From Hsuehochloa calcarea (lineage: Eukaryota > Streptophyta > Magnoliopsida > Poales > Poaceae), in contig CM070601.1 of the NCBI GenBank assembly GCA_036346395.1, positions 6,455,383-6,519,382 on the forward strand: 64,000 nucleotides of DNA. The letters are read 5' to 3'. Below are positions 35,771 through 47,400 of this stretch, piece by piece. The translations under genes were made by a program, and so were the position numbers. Position 1 is the first letter of the stretch; each line of letters begins with the position of its first letter. Below the pieces are notes generated by a model, which was given only the letters and a program-made list of their open reading frames with translations, searched no databases and was not told the origin of the DNA.

Positions 35771-37330
35771 TCGGAAAAAAATTTTTTTTTCTTCTATTTT
35801 TCCGGGCCGACTCGCCCAAAGAAAGGATCTCTGAGGAGGAACCTAGGGTTCCCCTCGGATCCTCCGAAAGGTGGCAATGGGCGGCCGCTTCGGAGCGAGG
35901 CGCTGAGGCGCTTCGGCGCTCGGCGCTTCAGCCTGAGGCGTCGAGCGGCGCGGCGCACTTTCGGCGAGAGCGGCGGCGGCGCTTCGGCCTTGAGGCGCGG
36001 AGGGCGGCGGCGCTCGGATCACGTTGAAGCCAGTGAACCTGTGCAACCAACAACATTTCGAATTCCTACTACTCGCCAACCGCACGTTAGAAGAATTCCC
36101 AACTGGCAGCTCCTTGATCAGTTGTCCTTGTGTAGGTGGTGACCACGGTGGTAGCAACAGTAATGCACTGTGGATGCTCGACTTGAATCGAATGAGGCCT
36201 CCACCGCGCTTCTGCTGCTCAACATGGAAGGGTGGCCGTGGCCACGGCTACTTTGAATGCAAGTCACCTTGATAGCAGATGAACGCGAGCTATGGTGTCA
36301 ATCGTAACTTCAAAGACCGCGTCTCCCACGGCCTCCACTTGCACAGGTGGCGTACATGGTTGTCGCACTGCCATCTTCATTGATGGTGGCCAGAGTACCA
36401 CCGTTCTCTTGTCTAGTATTTGCTCGAACACCTTGTGATCGTCGGAGTGCTCGGGTGGTCACGCATCGAATCAGCAGCGACCGGTGGCGCGGGGCTAGAT
36501 ACGATGATGTCACTCAGCTTGACGGTGACGGTCCGCGTCGGCGAGGAGACCATAGAGTGGCCTAAAAATCGATCTACTAATGGGAGTATCCTAGTGTTTT
36601 TATGCTAAAACATGTAAATAAATAACCTACGTTTTAATACTACACGCTACATAAACCCTAAAAATATCAATCTACAACTACAAAGGCTGTGTCTACCACT
36701 AATATATGTTTATTGTCGCTAACCTACCGTGATTTTATAAAAATGAATAATAAACCACATGAGGGAAGCAAACTCGCCGCGACGAGACGGAGGAACGCAT
36801 GCAGAGTCTCCTCCTCCTCCCCTGCACATCCTATGTCCTCACCTCTCATCTCTTTTCATCTCCTCTTGTCTCTTCTCTCCTCTTCTCCCTCTCTACTATG
36901 TTCTGTGAATTGGGGGAGTCATCAACCGACTGGCCATATATGCGTCCTCAATCGCGAGCTGCTTGTGCGATTGAGCCACATGGACGTCTATGGTCCCCTC
37001 GTTGCACGATGCGGTTCAGCATAGGCCTCCCTCGCGCCTCTATAGCGCAACTGAGCCACATGGCAATGACAGGCAAATTCGCTTTGCTGATGGGCGACTT
37101 GGCCCAGAATCGCAGCTCCACCTCGCGACTAGGCCTACTCGCTCGATGGAACTGTGATTGTGGGTTATTTCTATATATAAAAAATGAATAGTAGTTTATT
37201 TTCCTAAATTGTATAAAAAATAGTTTTTTTTAAAAAAAAAAATCGTTAAGCTCCACGGTCACCCGCTCACCAAATGTTGTAGCCTGTCATGTGTTTTAAT
37301 TACGAGTTCCCGCGGATCAAGCTAGTGTGT
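35771..37330. other. Spacer, no gene recognised
   Basis: GC-rich from 35860 to 36550, with arginine-rich false frames, then AT-rich. The short frame at 36024-36272 (WMLDLNRMRPPPRFCC) has no family I know. Confidence 0.35.
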
Positions 37331-37331
37331 A

Positions 37332-37620
37332 CTCCCTCCGTTCAAACGTTTCTTATTTTTCAAAGTCAACATGACGCTCATTTGACTACTAAATTCTTTT
37401 ATCATATATTTAGATGTTTTTTTTGGTAAAGGTGCAATGCTATGAAGGTATTTTTATGACAAACTTACTCGTATTATTTTTATATATCAAAACAATATGT
37501 TTTAATATCATTGGTCAAAATTGATAGGGTTTCACCGCACGTATTATAAAACATCACTATTTTATGACTGTAAGTAGTATTTGCTAAGTAGCCAGCACAA
37601 TTTATTTTAGAGTATCGCTT
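37332..37620 (+). mobile_element. One-sided Stowaway-like MITE end
   Basis: TA followed by CTCCCTCCGTTCAAACG is the typical Stowaway terminus with its TA target. The reverse terminus was not found downstream, so it is truncated or diverged; the right limit is nominal. Confidence 0.5.
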
Positions 37621-40600
37621 GATTTCAAAAAAAAAAAAAAAGAATCCAACTAATCTTTATGTTCCCTTGAAATTAATCGATCTAAAAAATGTGGACACCA
37701 GAAACATTATATATAGGATCAAAGTAACTCCAGTGCGTACTTCTGAGCCGCATGATTCCGTTGATCGTAATAAGTTGGTACAAATACTGTCGTGTGCATA
37801 TACTGCATAGTGCCGCTTCTAGCTAAATATCCTAAGTAATAATCCAACCCAATAAACTGTAGAATCTAATAAACTAACTAGCTACTCATGGAATGAATAT
37901 AAAAATCAACTGATGCCAACTAACTACTGTTGTTAATTAATTAGCAGAAGCACATCCTGATATAAATTAATCAACTAGACAAGCAACTGTTTCCTCCAAA
38001 TTAATAAAGATTTGGGGAAAAATATTGTTATCCAACCAACCAATTAATCTCATGGAAAGCTACAGGAATTAGCAGTCATCCTTAGTTTCTCCCCTCGCTA
38101 CAACCATTTTAAGCTACCAAATTAGAAAATAAGCGGGTCACAAATGGGCTGTCAAGGTATCTTTACTGTACTGTACAGAACACCAGCAATCAAACATCGG
38201 ACCAGAGACTCCACTCAAAACTGAAATTTGAGTATGGGTCAGTCCCACTTGGCCTTCTTCGCGGGGCATTTCGTTGCCTGTACCACCACATGCACCATGA
38301 ACCATTGCTTGCGTACGTCATCTGTGACGCAACACACGTTCAAGTGTTTGCCCTAGATCAACATGTACAACACAGCAGATCGACAGACATACACAAGGTG
38401 GAGCCAATTAGCCATTGAAGGCGAGAATAAAGAGTTGCAGTTGGGAAGGTGGCGAGAAGAAGACGTAGACCAGCATATCTCTTGATCGCCTGGGTTGATT
38501 TGGACTCCAAGCTGAAAAGGAAAATTAATTGAGAAAGAACGTACGACCCCGAAAAGCGAGGGCAGACAAGCGATCTGTTGGGGAAAGCAACCACCAAGCC
38601 AGACCAACCTTTCTTCTTCATCAGCTGCAAGCAACAACGGATTAGGGAGAACACACACACACACACACACACACACAAATGGGCAATCTAATCTAATCTA
38701 ATCCTGCAGGAATCTAATCTTCGACCGAGAGTGTGTGGTTGGGTAGATTAGATTAGGTGATACCACGCCTAGCCACCTGCAGCTGTCACCCAGGATAGCA
38801 AGACATGCATGATGCTGTCTGTATATCCATGGTGGCCTAGGTCGGAGAGATGGCCGTCCACTTGAGAAATCTGAAGCACTGGTCTCATGCACATCTTGCA
38901 TTGCATGTATGGATGGATTCTTCTTATATAACTAGAAAATGTGTGTGTGTGTGTGTGTCTATATATAAGTTTTCTTTGAACAAAATATCGGTGTACAAAC
39001 TAAGCTGATAAATTAAGCATGTGGATGCATACGTGCGCACATGTCTCTTCAGGGCAGGGCATGCATCTTTCGGGTGCAATCATACTAATAACCGTTCGGG
39101 TTCCATCAATGTGCGAATGAACCGCGCCCGTTGGATCTACATGATTGGATCGATGCTAGCTTCCTTGCCATTATAAAACGCATAATAAATAGTAGAAATA
39201 GGAGATACGGATTTTACGTAAAAAAAATCTTTACAGAATTTACTATTTAAAGAGAAATTACGAACACAGAGAACTTTGACGCGTCAAACTGTGCGACTAT
39301 ATGGATACATATATAGGCTTAAGAATAAGTGTTCTTAACGGAAAAGTAAACCAAATTAGAGTTAACTGCAACACTCGACAACACGTCTGACACTAGTCAG
39401 CGCATACGCTGCGTCCGGCACGTACTCAAGGGTGGTGGCGACAAGACATTTCTCCCCATGTTGATTGAACGATTCACATTAAGAGTTTCTTGTGTTAGCG
39501 GAAAAGAAGAGGTTTACAGTGCTATTTCCATCGTAGAGTATAAATGCGGCAACATAGACGGATAACACTATACTATACATGATTTGGACCGTTTTTTTTT
39601 TGTTGGCCGCCATGGATGGTTGAGTAATAGCTACGAGAAGGAGGGGAGTAAATCATTGCGAGTTGGTTGAGGGGTTATGGGTTGGGAAGAGGGAGAGGGA
39701 GAGGGAGAGAGATAGAAGGGTCAAAAGGGGTTTGTCTCATGCCTAAAACCACCATCTCTTTCTGGTTTCCTCAGCGTTTTTGTTGGATTCAGAGTAAAAG
39801 TTGTCCGGAAAGCCACGAATGGGGAGAAACATATGCACACATGGGGCGAGATGCATCCGCTGGTGAAGTCCCAACTTTGGTTGATTCCAAAGATAGATAG
39901 ATGCATTCTAAGACTACGGGGTCACAGGACCGAACAAATCGAGAGAGAGAGAGAGAGACTACAGAAGGATCGTACCACAATAAATTGGTTGCATTGAAAG
40001 GACCTCGCCGAGCACCGATCTACTGGTTGACTCATTCCACGCTTATTCGCATGCTTTTCCCGTGCCCCGTTCCTAGCAGCCCCTCGAAATCAAGCTCGTT
40101 TGCACCGTCTGCTGGACGATTAATTGTTTCATGTTCTGGATGTTAACGTACACTGGTCCAGCCCCTAGCTGCACAATCAGAACGCAGTAACGGTTTCATC
40201 GTCAGTGCTGCAGGAAGAAAGGATCGGGATCTTCCGCCGTTGCAACTAGAAACGGTAGAAGTGCACAGTATTCATTGTATTCAGCGGTGGAATCAGAAAT
40301 TTAGAATACCCAGGGGCAAATTTGAAGCGTAAAAAATAATGACGTATAATGTGATTCAATACTCAATATAACTAATGATGTCAAATACTTTCAAATTGCC
40401 CAGATCTAACGACACAAGCAGACAAATATACATCAAAATTCAAAAAGTCAATGGCTCAAGGATCAGTGGCTCACCTCGGTGCTTGCCTGGCTGCCTCAGC
40501 GTCGTGCCGCACGGCCTCAGCCTCAGCTTCCTGCTTCTGTAGGCCCCCGCGCCGCGCCGCAGCCCCTCGAGGCCACGCCGCGCCGCAACACCTGCCCTCA

Positions 40601-42903
40601 CCCAGTCGCCCGCGTTGTAGCCCTTCGCCACGCGCGTCGTAGACCTCGCGCCGCAGCACCCGCCCTCGCCCAGTTGCCCCGCGCCGTAGCCCTCGCATGG
40701 TCACACTGTAGTACTTGCGCTGTCGCGCCTCAGCGCCGACCCTGGCCAGCGCCGCACCATAGCCCTCGCGCCCGCCCGCACACACGCCTGGGTGTTGGAG
40801 AGTGGAGATGGCCAACCGCCGACAGGACTCGAGAGGAATATAGAATTATGGCTACCTAGTGTGCATAAGTGCATTTGGCTTGGGACTTGAGATGACAGCT
40901 TCCACTCGGTGCATCTCGGTCCACGGCCCACAAGGCGCGGGTAGCAGTGGCTGAGTGCCTGCGCGTAACGCGCTCATGGCGATAGCGCGATGGCGGCTTG
41001 GCCTTGGACGGGGGTGCCGACGGGCTGACCGGGGTGGGGTGGGGTCCGCCAGGGAGACCCGGGGCAGCCGCCCTGGCTTGCCCCAACGGTAGTTCCGCCG
41101 GTGTCTGCATTAACACTTCTCAGCCGTTAGATGGAACACAGACGGATGAGATTGATCGGTACACTGTAATATGAGCAGTGTTTTGTTACGGTATTCTGTC
41201 TATACAATGTTTTTGTCCGGCGATTAGCCACAGTGGTCTACGGTGAAATGATATAGTCTACGGCTAATGACTGTTATTACTATTCATACCCTCTGCACTC
41301 TGCAGTACCGGATCCGAATCCAGAAGGAAGACATAAAAAAAAAGGCCCATGTACATGGTGGTGTCTCCTCCCCTCTGCTGCCGGCCGCGTTGACGCTGGA
41401 AAAGGCGCAGCTAGATGGACTTGAATTTGGTTGGTTGCAAGTTGCAACGTTGCGATTACGGGAGCTTCTCGTCCTATCGTAGCTAGCTGCTAGTAGACTG
41501 GACCGATCGATCGGACGTGTGCACTGTGCTTGGTCAAAGCGTGTGCACATCAATACCGGAGTAGCAGCCGCTAGCAAGCGCATGCTAAAATGAACTTTGT
41601 TAATGGCACCGCCTGCTTGGTTCCTCCTTGCTATCAACCGATCGAACGATACAGTTCCAAACAAATGTTGAAAGAGAGTCGCTAGTGTGTATACCTGCGT
41701 GCGTGTGTCCAACGCTGGTCGGTAGTGTCGATAGCTGTTGTCTATAGTAATTTTTTATATCACATATAGACAACTTATACAATAAGTTATCTCTTCACTT
41801 GACTTTATAGATGACATAATCCTTTAATTCTTCTATTGACGTAAGATATTTCCTCATTGGTTCTGGTGATATAGTCGGTTACAGAATTGTAGGCAATACA
41901 TTTTTCTCTATTTATTCTCTTTCATCCGTATCAACTTAAATACTACATGACAGCGACAATAGACAACTGATGTAAATCTATTGTATATGACCCATGGCTC
42001 ATTTGAAACGCCGGATTTTTTTTCTCCCTCGACTCTTGCGTTGTAAATGGGCCATAAACGAGTAGACATCCCTGGAGACTAAAGTAATTAATACTAGGGA
42101 ATCCATCATATACACGGAATGCTTTTAAAATGTCATGCTCTTTTTTCTATACGAGTTTTGACAGAAAACGGTAGTCACCGAATGGGCTGACGTGCCTGTG
42201 ATATTTTGCAGACCGAAGGCCACCACCAGCCCACCGTCTCCAAGTACGTTTTGTTTTCGTGCACGGGAACCTGGGCGAGGGCGAGGCGGCGTGTCCGCTT
42301 TCGTGCTCGGTTGGGTTTAAGAGGGAGCCAGTGGTTTGCTGGTTGGGCGAACGGATGAGCGAACGCGCGGAAGATGGCTCTTGCTTGTGCGGCCTGGACC
42401 GACGAGCGGCGGTGATTTGGTCGTTTGGGTTTTGCTCGCTTCGGCTCAACTGCATATGACGTACGTACGTACGTACCTGGTCTCCGTGGAGAACGCACGC
42501 GCGTCGGCAAGTGATTTCGAGGCACGTCAGCCCATGCATGTGCCTAGTATCGCTGCTCCTTCTCCGGGAGAAGAGGATAACGCTGGAGGTGAGCACGATC
42601 GATTTATCCAGAGACTTCTAGGTTGACTAGCTACGCTTATCCAGATAAGCAGTGGCAGTGCCAGAATTGCATGGGTCATTCATTCTCTTTTATATATGTG
42701 TGTGTGTGCAGTGGAGATCTCCTTTAGGCACCATTCGCATACGAATAGTTTCCGGTAAAATTCTCATAAATAAACCAATAAAGAAATTCCTAAATTCCGA
42801 ACATGCTTTGATAGGGAAAAAAAAAATTAAACATGTAGTTGATGGTACTAGTCATTGTATAAAATTAATAAATCATTAATCTACGTAGAATAAGCATGAT
42901 TAT
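37621..42903. other. Long spacer without recognisable genes
   Basis: Contains simple repeats: (AC)n 38649-38678, (GT)n 38940-38958, GAGAGG-type 39684-39710, (GA)n 39942-39958, ACGT repeats 42460-42475 and (TG)n 42695-42710. A GC-rich block at 40450-41100 yields alanine/proline/arginine-rich frames on both strands with no domain. No MITE ends could be paired with confidence, although 41730-42010 has a GTTGTCTATAG..CAATAGACAAC inverted arrangement. Confidence 0.4.
38649..38678 (+). repeat. (AC)n microsatellite
   Basis: About 15 AC units in a row. Confidence 0.95.
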
Positions 42904-43802
42904 TGTCGGTGTATTAGAACCGATCTTACGTAAAGATTATTTGATTCGGGGGGTCTTCTAGAGATGAAATCACGCAGAGTGGTTGACACGGGATGTTTAG
43001 ACAGGTTCAGACCTTCTCCGGGGAGAATAACAACCCTACTCCTGTGTGTGTATGGTATTGACTGTATTCTCGATGATCAAGCAAGAAACTAAGACTATTA
43101 CAGAGAACAGTACTTGTGTTTCCCCTTCACTCGCTCTGTTTCGTCCTCCCTTTCACCCTCTGATTGATGGCTTTATATAGTCGTGAAGAAGTAGCCGTTT
43201 TGTCCTGCGGAAGAGGCGCCTTAATTAAGTCAGTAATGGACGCATGATGGCAGTAATTACCAGCGCATTGGCTTCTTCACGCCGTCTGACAGTTATCATT
43301 CAGAGGTAATGGGGTATTTAAGCGCTATTACTACGCAGAATAATAGTGCGTGCGGACCGTTCGGATTCCTTAATCAATTGGACCCACTCGCTTGTAGATT
43401 TGATTATAAGGTGGTCGTGGTTTATTTGGTCGTAGTATCACTTACGACTGGGTAATGGTCGTAAAAGGACTTACGACTAGGTAGTGGTCGTAGAAAGACT
43501 TACGACCAGGTAGTGGTCGTAGAAGGACTTACGACCATGACATAATCGTAGTAAGACTTACGACTAGATAGTGGTCGTAGAAAGACTTACGACCAGGTAG
43601 TGGTCGTAGAAGGACTTACGACCATGACATAGTCGTAGTAAGACTTACGACTATGGGGGTGATTGTAGAAGTTCTTACAATCACTTAGTAGGGCTCCCCC
43701 TTATCAATATAAGGAGTACTTTTGGGGACTATGTGACATCATATTTACCCATAATAAGAATTATAGATAAAAGATAAAATGAGGATTATTAGATCCTCGT
43801 CG
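42904..43802 (-). mobile_element. 899-bp solo LTR with ATTAT target duplication
   Basis: The + strand starts TGTCGGTGTATTAG and ends CCTCGTCG, where CCTCGTCA is expected from the related copy at 5296. ATTAT lies directly outside both ends (42899-42903 and 43803-43807). The family orientation is -: TATA (CTATATAAAGCC on the - strand, near 43172-43183), then a GGAGTAGGGTTGTTAT block. No internal retroelement sequence remains, so it is a solo LTR formed by recombination between two LTRs. Confidence 0.85.
43420..43685. repeat. Array of about nine palindromic units inside the solo LTR
   Basis: Units of about 29-30 bp, each with GGTCGTA, an 8-base loop and TACGACC, and a 7-8 base linker (AGGTAGT or ATGACAT). 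The three-unit block at about 43474-43561 is repeated at 43562-43648 (about 87 bp higher-order repeat). Several units carry matching changes in both arms (AGTCGTA/TACGACT, GATTGTA/TACAATC). Confidence 0.9.
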
Positions 43803-43899
43803 ATTATAAACAACCTCCTAGTGTGCCGTGCATATATAAGCATATTCTGATTATAAGTAATAACGTACGCCACGGCCGCACCGCACAGAGTCTTTGGTT

Positions 43900-44150
43900 A
43901 AATTAGTGTTTTTTATTTGTAATAGCAAAACAGCCCTCGCTCGTACGATAAATGCAAAAATAGCACCATAATAGATACCTACTGTGCTCCTAGTTCGATA
44001 ACTGTGGACTGGAAGTGTGGCAGGTGGTTTTCGCGGACTAAGATCGTAGTAGAAGATACGGATCATCTGTTTAGTCTACTACAACGCTAATTCTATTATT
44101 TTAGATGTGAGAGGCTATATTTGTTATTTTATTTTAATAATATAATAAAC
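43900..44150. mobile_element. Possible MITE just upstream of the KCS gene
   Basis: TTATTTGTAATAGCAAAACAG near 43913 is mirrored, imperfectly, by the reverse complement of the sequence near 44112-44140 (AACAAATATAGCCTCTC). The core AGCAAATATAGCCCT is shared with the element in the KCS intron, suggesting the same family. Ends and target duplication are not defined. Confidence 0.4.
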
Positions 44151-44151
44151 G

Positions 44152-44187
44152 AGGGGTGGGGGTGGGGGTGGGGGTGGGGGGGGGCCT
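44152..44187 (+). repeat. G-rich (GGGGGT)n tract, possible G-quadruplex
   Basis: Four to five consecutive GGGGGT units ending in a run of nine G lie about 280 bp upstream of the KCS ATG on the coding strand. The tract meets the G3+N1-7 pattern for a four-tetrad quadruplex. Confidence 0.85.
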
Positions 44188-44366
44188 CGGTCACGCGGCC
44201 CTGCCCCTGCAACCCGTGCCGCGGCAGCCAACTAGCCGCGCCCGCGCGCGCCTCACATTAACTGTATCGAACTGGACCCTTCGTCCCCTCCCAACTCCCT
44301 CTCCTCCTCCGTCTTAATGGTCGCTCCGGTGGTTGCACCCACCCCTCCCTCCTCACCGGCCCACCC

Positions 44367-44375
44367 CTATATATC
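44367..44375 (+). promoter_or_regulatory. TATA box of the KCS gene
   Basis: CTATATATC, about 95 bp before the ATG, in an otherwise GC-rich promoter. It predicts a start near 44400 and a leader of about 65 bases. Confidence 0.65.
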
Positions 44376-44465
44376 CCTTCACCCTTTCCCTCCCCGCCCC
44401 GGCACACGCACTCTCCACAATCGATCGCCGGCCGGCCACGCAGTCCTAGATCTCCGCACGCCACC

Positions 44466-47400
44466 ATGAGCGGCCAAGAAACCACCAGCACCGGCACCGG
44501 CGGAGGTGGAGGGAGTAACGGTCTCCACCACCCCGGGTACCTCAAGCTGGGCTACCACCTGGCCGTGTCCAACGCGCTGTACATCCTCCTCGCCCCGTTC
44601 GCCGCGGCCGTGGCCCTGCGCCCGTCCGGGTCGCCTCCGCCGACCTCGCGGCCGGCTACGACTACCTCCTGGCCAACCTCCCGCTCGCGGTCTCCCTCCT
44701 GGCCGCGGCCGCGGTGCTCGCGACCGTCTACCTCATGCGGCGGCCGCGGGCCGTCTACCTGCTCGACTTCGCATGTTACAAGCCGCCGCCCGAGCACGTG
44801 GTCACCCGGGAGACCTTCATGCGGCAGTCGGCAGAGGCGGGGGTGTTCACCGATGACAACCTGGCCTTCCAGCGCAAGATCCTGGAGCGATCGGGGCTGG
44901 GCCAGGGGACCTACTTCCCGGCCGCCGTGCTCAACTCGCCGCCGAACCCGTGCATGGCGGAGGCGAGGCGCGAGGCGGAGGCGGTCATGTTCGGCGCCAT
45001 CGACAGCCTGCTCGCCAAGACGGGCGTCCGCGCCAGGGACATCGGCGTCGTCATCGTCAACTGTAGCCTCTTCAACCCGACGCCGTCGCTCTCCGCCATG
45101 ATCGTCAACCACTACAAGCTCCGCGGCAACGTCGCCAGCTACAACCTCGGCGGCATGGGCTGCAGCGCCGGCCTCATCTCCATCGACCTCGCCAAGCAAC
45201 TGCTCCAGGTAATTCATCGATTAACCTTAATTGGCATCGGTAATTAGTAATAGCTAAGATTAAACGCGATAAGTACAGTGATTAATACTCCGAGTATTAA
45301 TTCCGTGTTCAGTTTTGATCAAATTGAGATCGATTTGGGTGGGTTGTGGTGGTTCAGCGCCCGCGGATCGGTGGCCGTGTGCTCCGAGGTCAGCCGATGA
45401 TTCGGAAATGGACGGTCCAGATCGATCGAGTGTAGTGGGATGTTGAAAAGTAGAGGAAACTTTGACTTGGTTTGACTTTGCATGGCTAGCTTCAACGTAG
45501 TAATCACTATGAGATGGTACTTAGTACGAAACTTTGGTCAATCCCTTGGTAACTTAATTCCAATGATCATCAATCCTGAGCTTGTGACGATAAGGCAAGA
45601 GAAGTAATTAAAATATGGATTAATTTCTTTCATGCCACTGACAAACTACATAATTCTTTATATGTTACTAATTGTGATACTCATATGTAAATTTTGAACA
45701 TATATATCAATGAGACACCAGTGCTATACAAGTAACAAACAAAGTTATTTAATGATATATAACAAACAAAGTTATTTAATGACATGTAAGAAGAATTGCA
45801 TAGCTACTATGCGTATTGGATTACTACATGTGCGTGGGATGGAGATATCCTGTCATATTAGGAGTAAGTTGGTAGGTAGATGTAACTTCTATTTCTTTTT
45901 CTAATAGCCTGAAGGATTCGCCGGGAGCTCCACGGCAGCCTTTTTTCAGGGAAAAAAACACTTTACTTTCCGAAATCACGTTAAAGTCCTCTCTGATTTT
46001 GACTTTTCTTTTGTATTATCCATCTTTTAACCTACTATAACAACAATTAGCAAGGCTATTTAAAGGGAAAAGTTACCCATATAACTGAAATGGTTAGTAT
46101 CTGCAAAATCAAACTACTTTGTTAAAGAACTATTTTACGGTATACTAAATTTAATACGGACCGTCAATTCTTTAAGATCCAATGATTCAGATTAGTTATG
46201 ATTTAGTTATACTACACACGGTAGTATAAGTAGTATAATCACAAGATGGTATAATTGTAATTGTTCATGTGGGGATTACACGGCACAAGAGTAATATTTT
46301 TAACTCTAATTTATAAAAGTCCACAATAGCCTCATGAAAAATATAAATATATAAAAAAGTCTATTATGTTCTTAACAAATTAATGATCAGATTTGATTTA
46401 TATTACCACTATATACTTATTAGTAGAATGTATTTATAAAATTTCTGTTATTGAAACATCATCCAAATTAGACCGGAGATTATATAAAATTTATGTGCTC
46501 CAAAGAGGCCAAACCGATCGGCTCAGATTACCCTGATTGATATCGATCATATGTACTATTAATTGGACCCGCACATTTAATTGGCTAGCCGCTACATCCC
46601 ATCAACACCCAATCTGCACTCGTACCCCACTGATCATCATCTCTCCATCTTGAATGCCTTGCTAGTAGGAGTATCTACTAGATGGCCGTCGACGTGTGCA
46701 ACCAGATGATCACCAGTTAGTTATTCAACACTTCTTCCTCCTCCAGTCCTCCTGCATCCGACCCTTTCTCCCTTAACCTTAATGGCGGCCAGTCGCTTGT
46801 CCCAATCAATGCAGCGAGGAGGTTGCTGCATAAAATCACCTGCAAGCTAGCACAGGGTGGTTTGCTGTGACATACATCTACATAGATATATTTTTTTCCT
46901 CCTCATTTGACATCTTTTTAAACGATTTAGCAAATATAGCCCTTGCGCTTTTCAAAAATGACAAAAATAGGCTAGACATGTCCCTACCGCACTCCTAGAC
47001 TGTGAAAGAGACGACAGTCGGGCCGGGTTAAATGAGCACCTGCAACGGATTGGTTTGCGACAAGAGGTCAGGCTGAGTGGACCAAGTGCTTGGCGCATAG
47101 TGGGAGCCTGCTGCGGACCGGGAGCACAGTAGGAGATGGCCCAGCGGACGAGGACCGCGATAGGCGACGTGCAGCGGTCCAAGTGTGTGGTAGGAGATTA
47201 CGTGACGCCTGTTTAACCTAGCGTGATGCTATTTTTCTATTTCGAACACACGAGGGCTACATTTGCTAAATGGTTTGGAAAAGACGCCAGATGAGCGACA
47301 GACTCTACAACTAGTGTCCTTGCTAGCCATTGATGAGGACAGCTAGCTGACAGAAAGCTCACCTTATAAAATGGCTAGTGCATTAAAAGTTTATGATGTT

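Noticed and set aside
40440..41116. Ala/Arg/Pro-rich frames of 60-126 codons on both strands
   Set aside because: Strongly GC-rich block with no domain, start context or exon structure.
43420..43685. CRISPR array
   Set aside because: The about 29-bp periodic units look array-like, but the linkers are near-identical, not unique spacers. The units lie within a plant LTR and no cas genes exist in this eukaryotic sequence.
43420..43685. Subterminal repeats of a CACTA transposon
   Set aside because: The element is bounded by TG..C(A) ends with a 5-bp ATTAT duplication and contains a TATA box, which fits an LTR. CACTA ends and a 3-bp duplication are absent.
44466..45101. 211-codon frame from the KCS ATG as a separate protein
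   Set aside because: After codon 52 it is Arg/Ser/Pro-rich noise, while the enzyme sequence continues in the next frame. It is a frameshift shadow.
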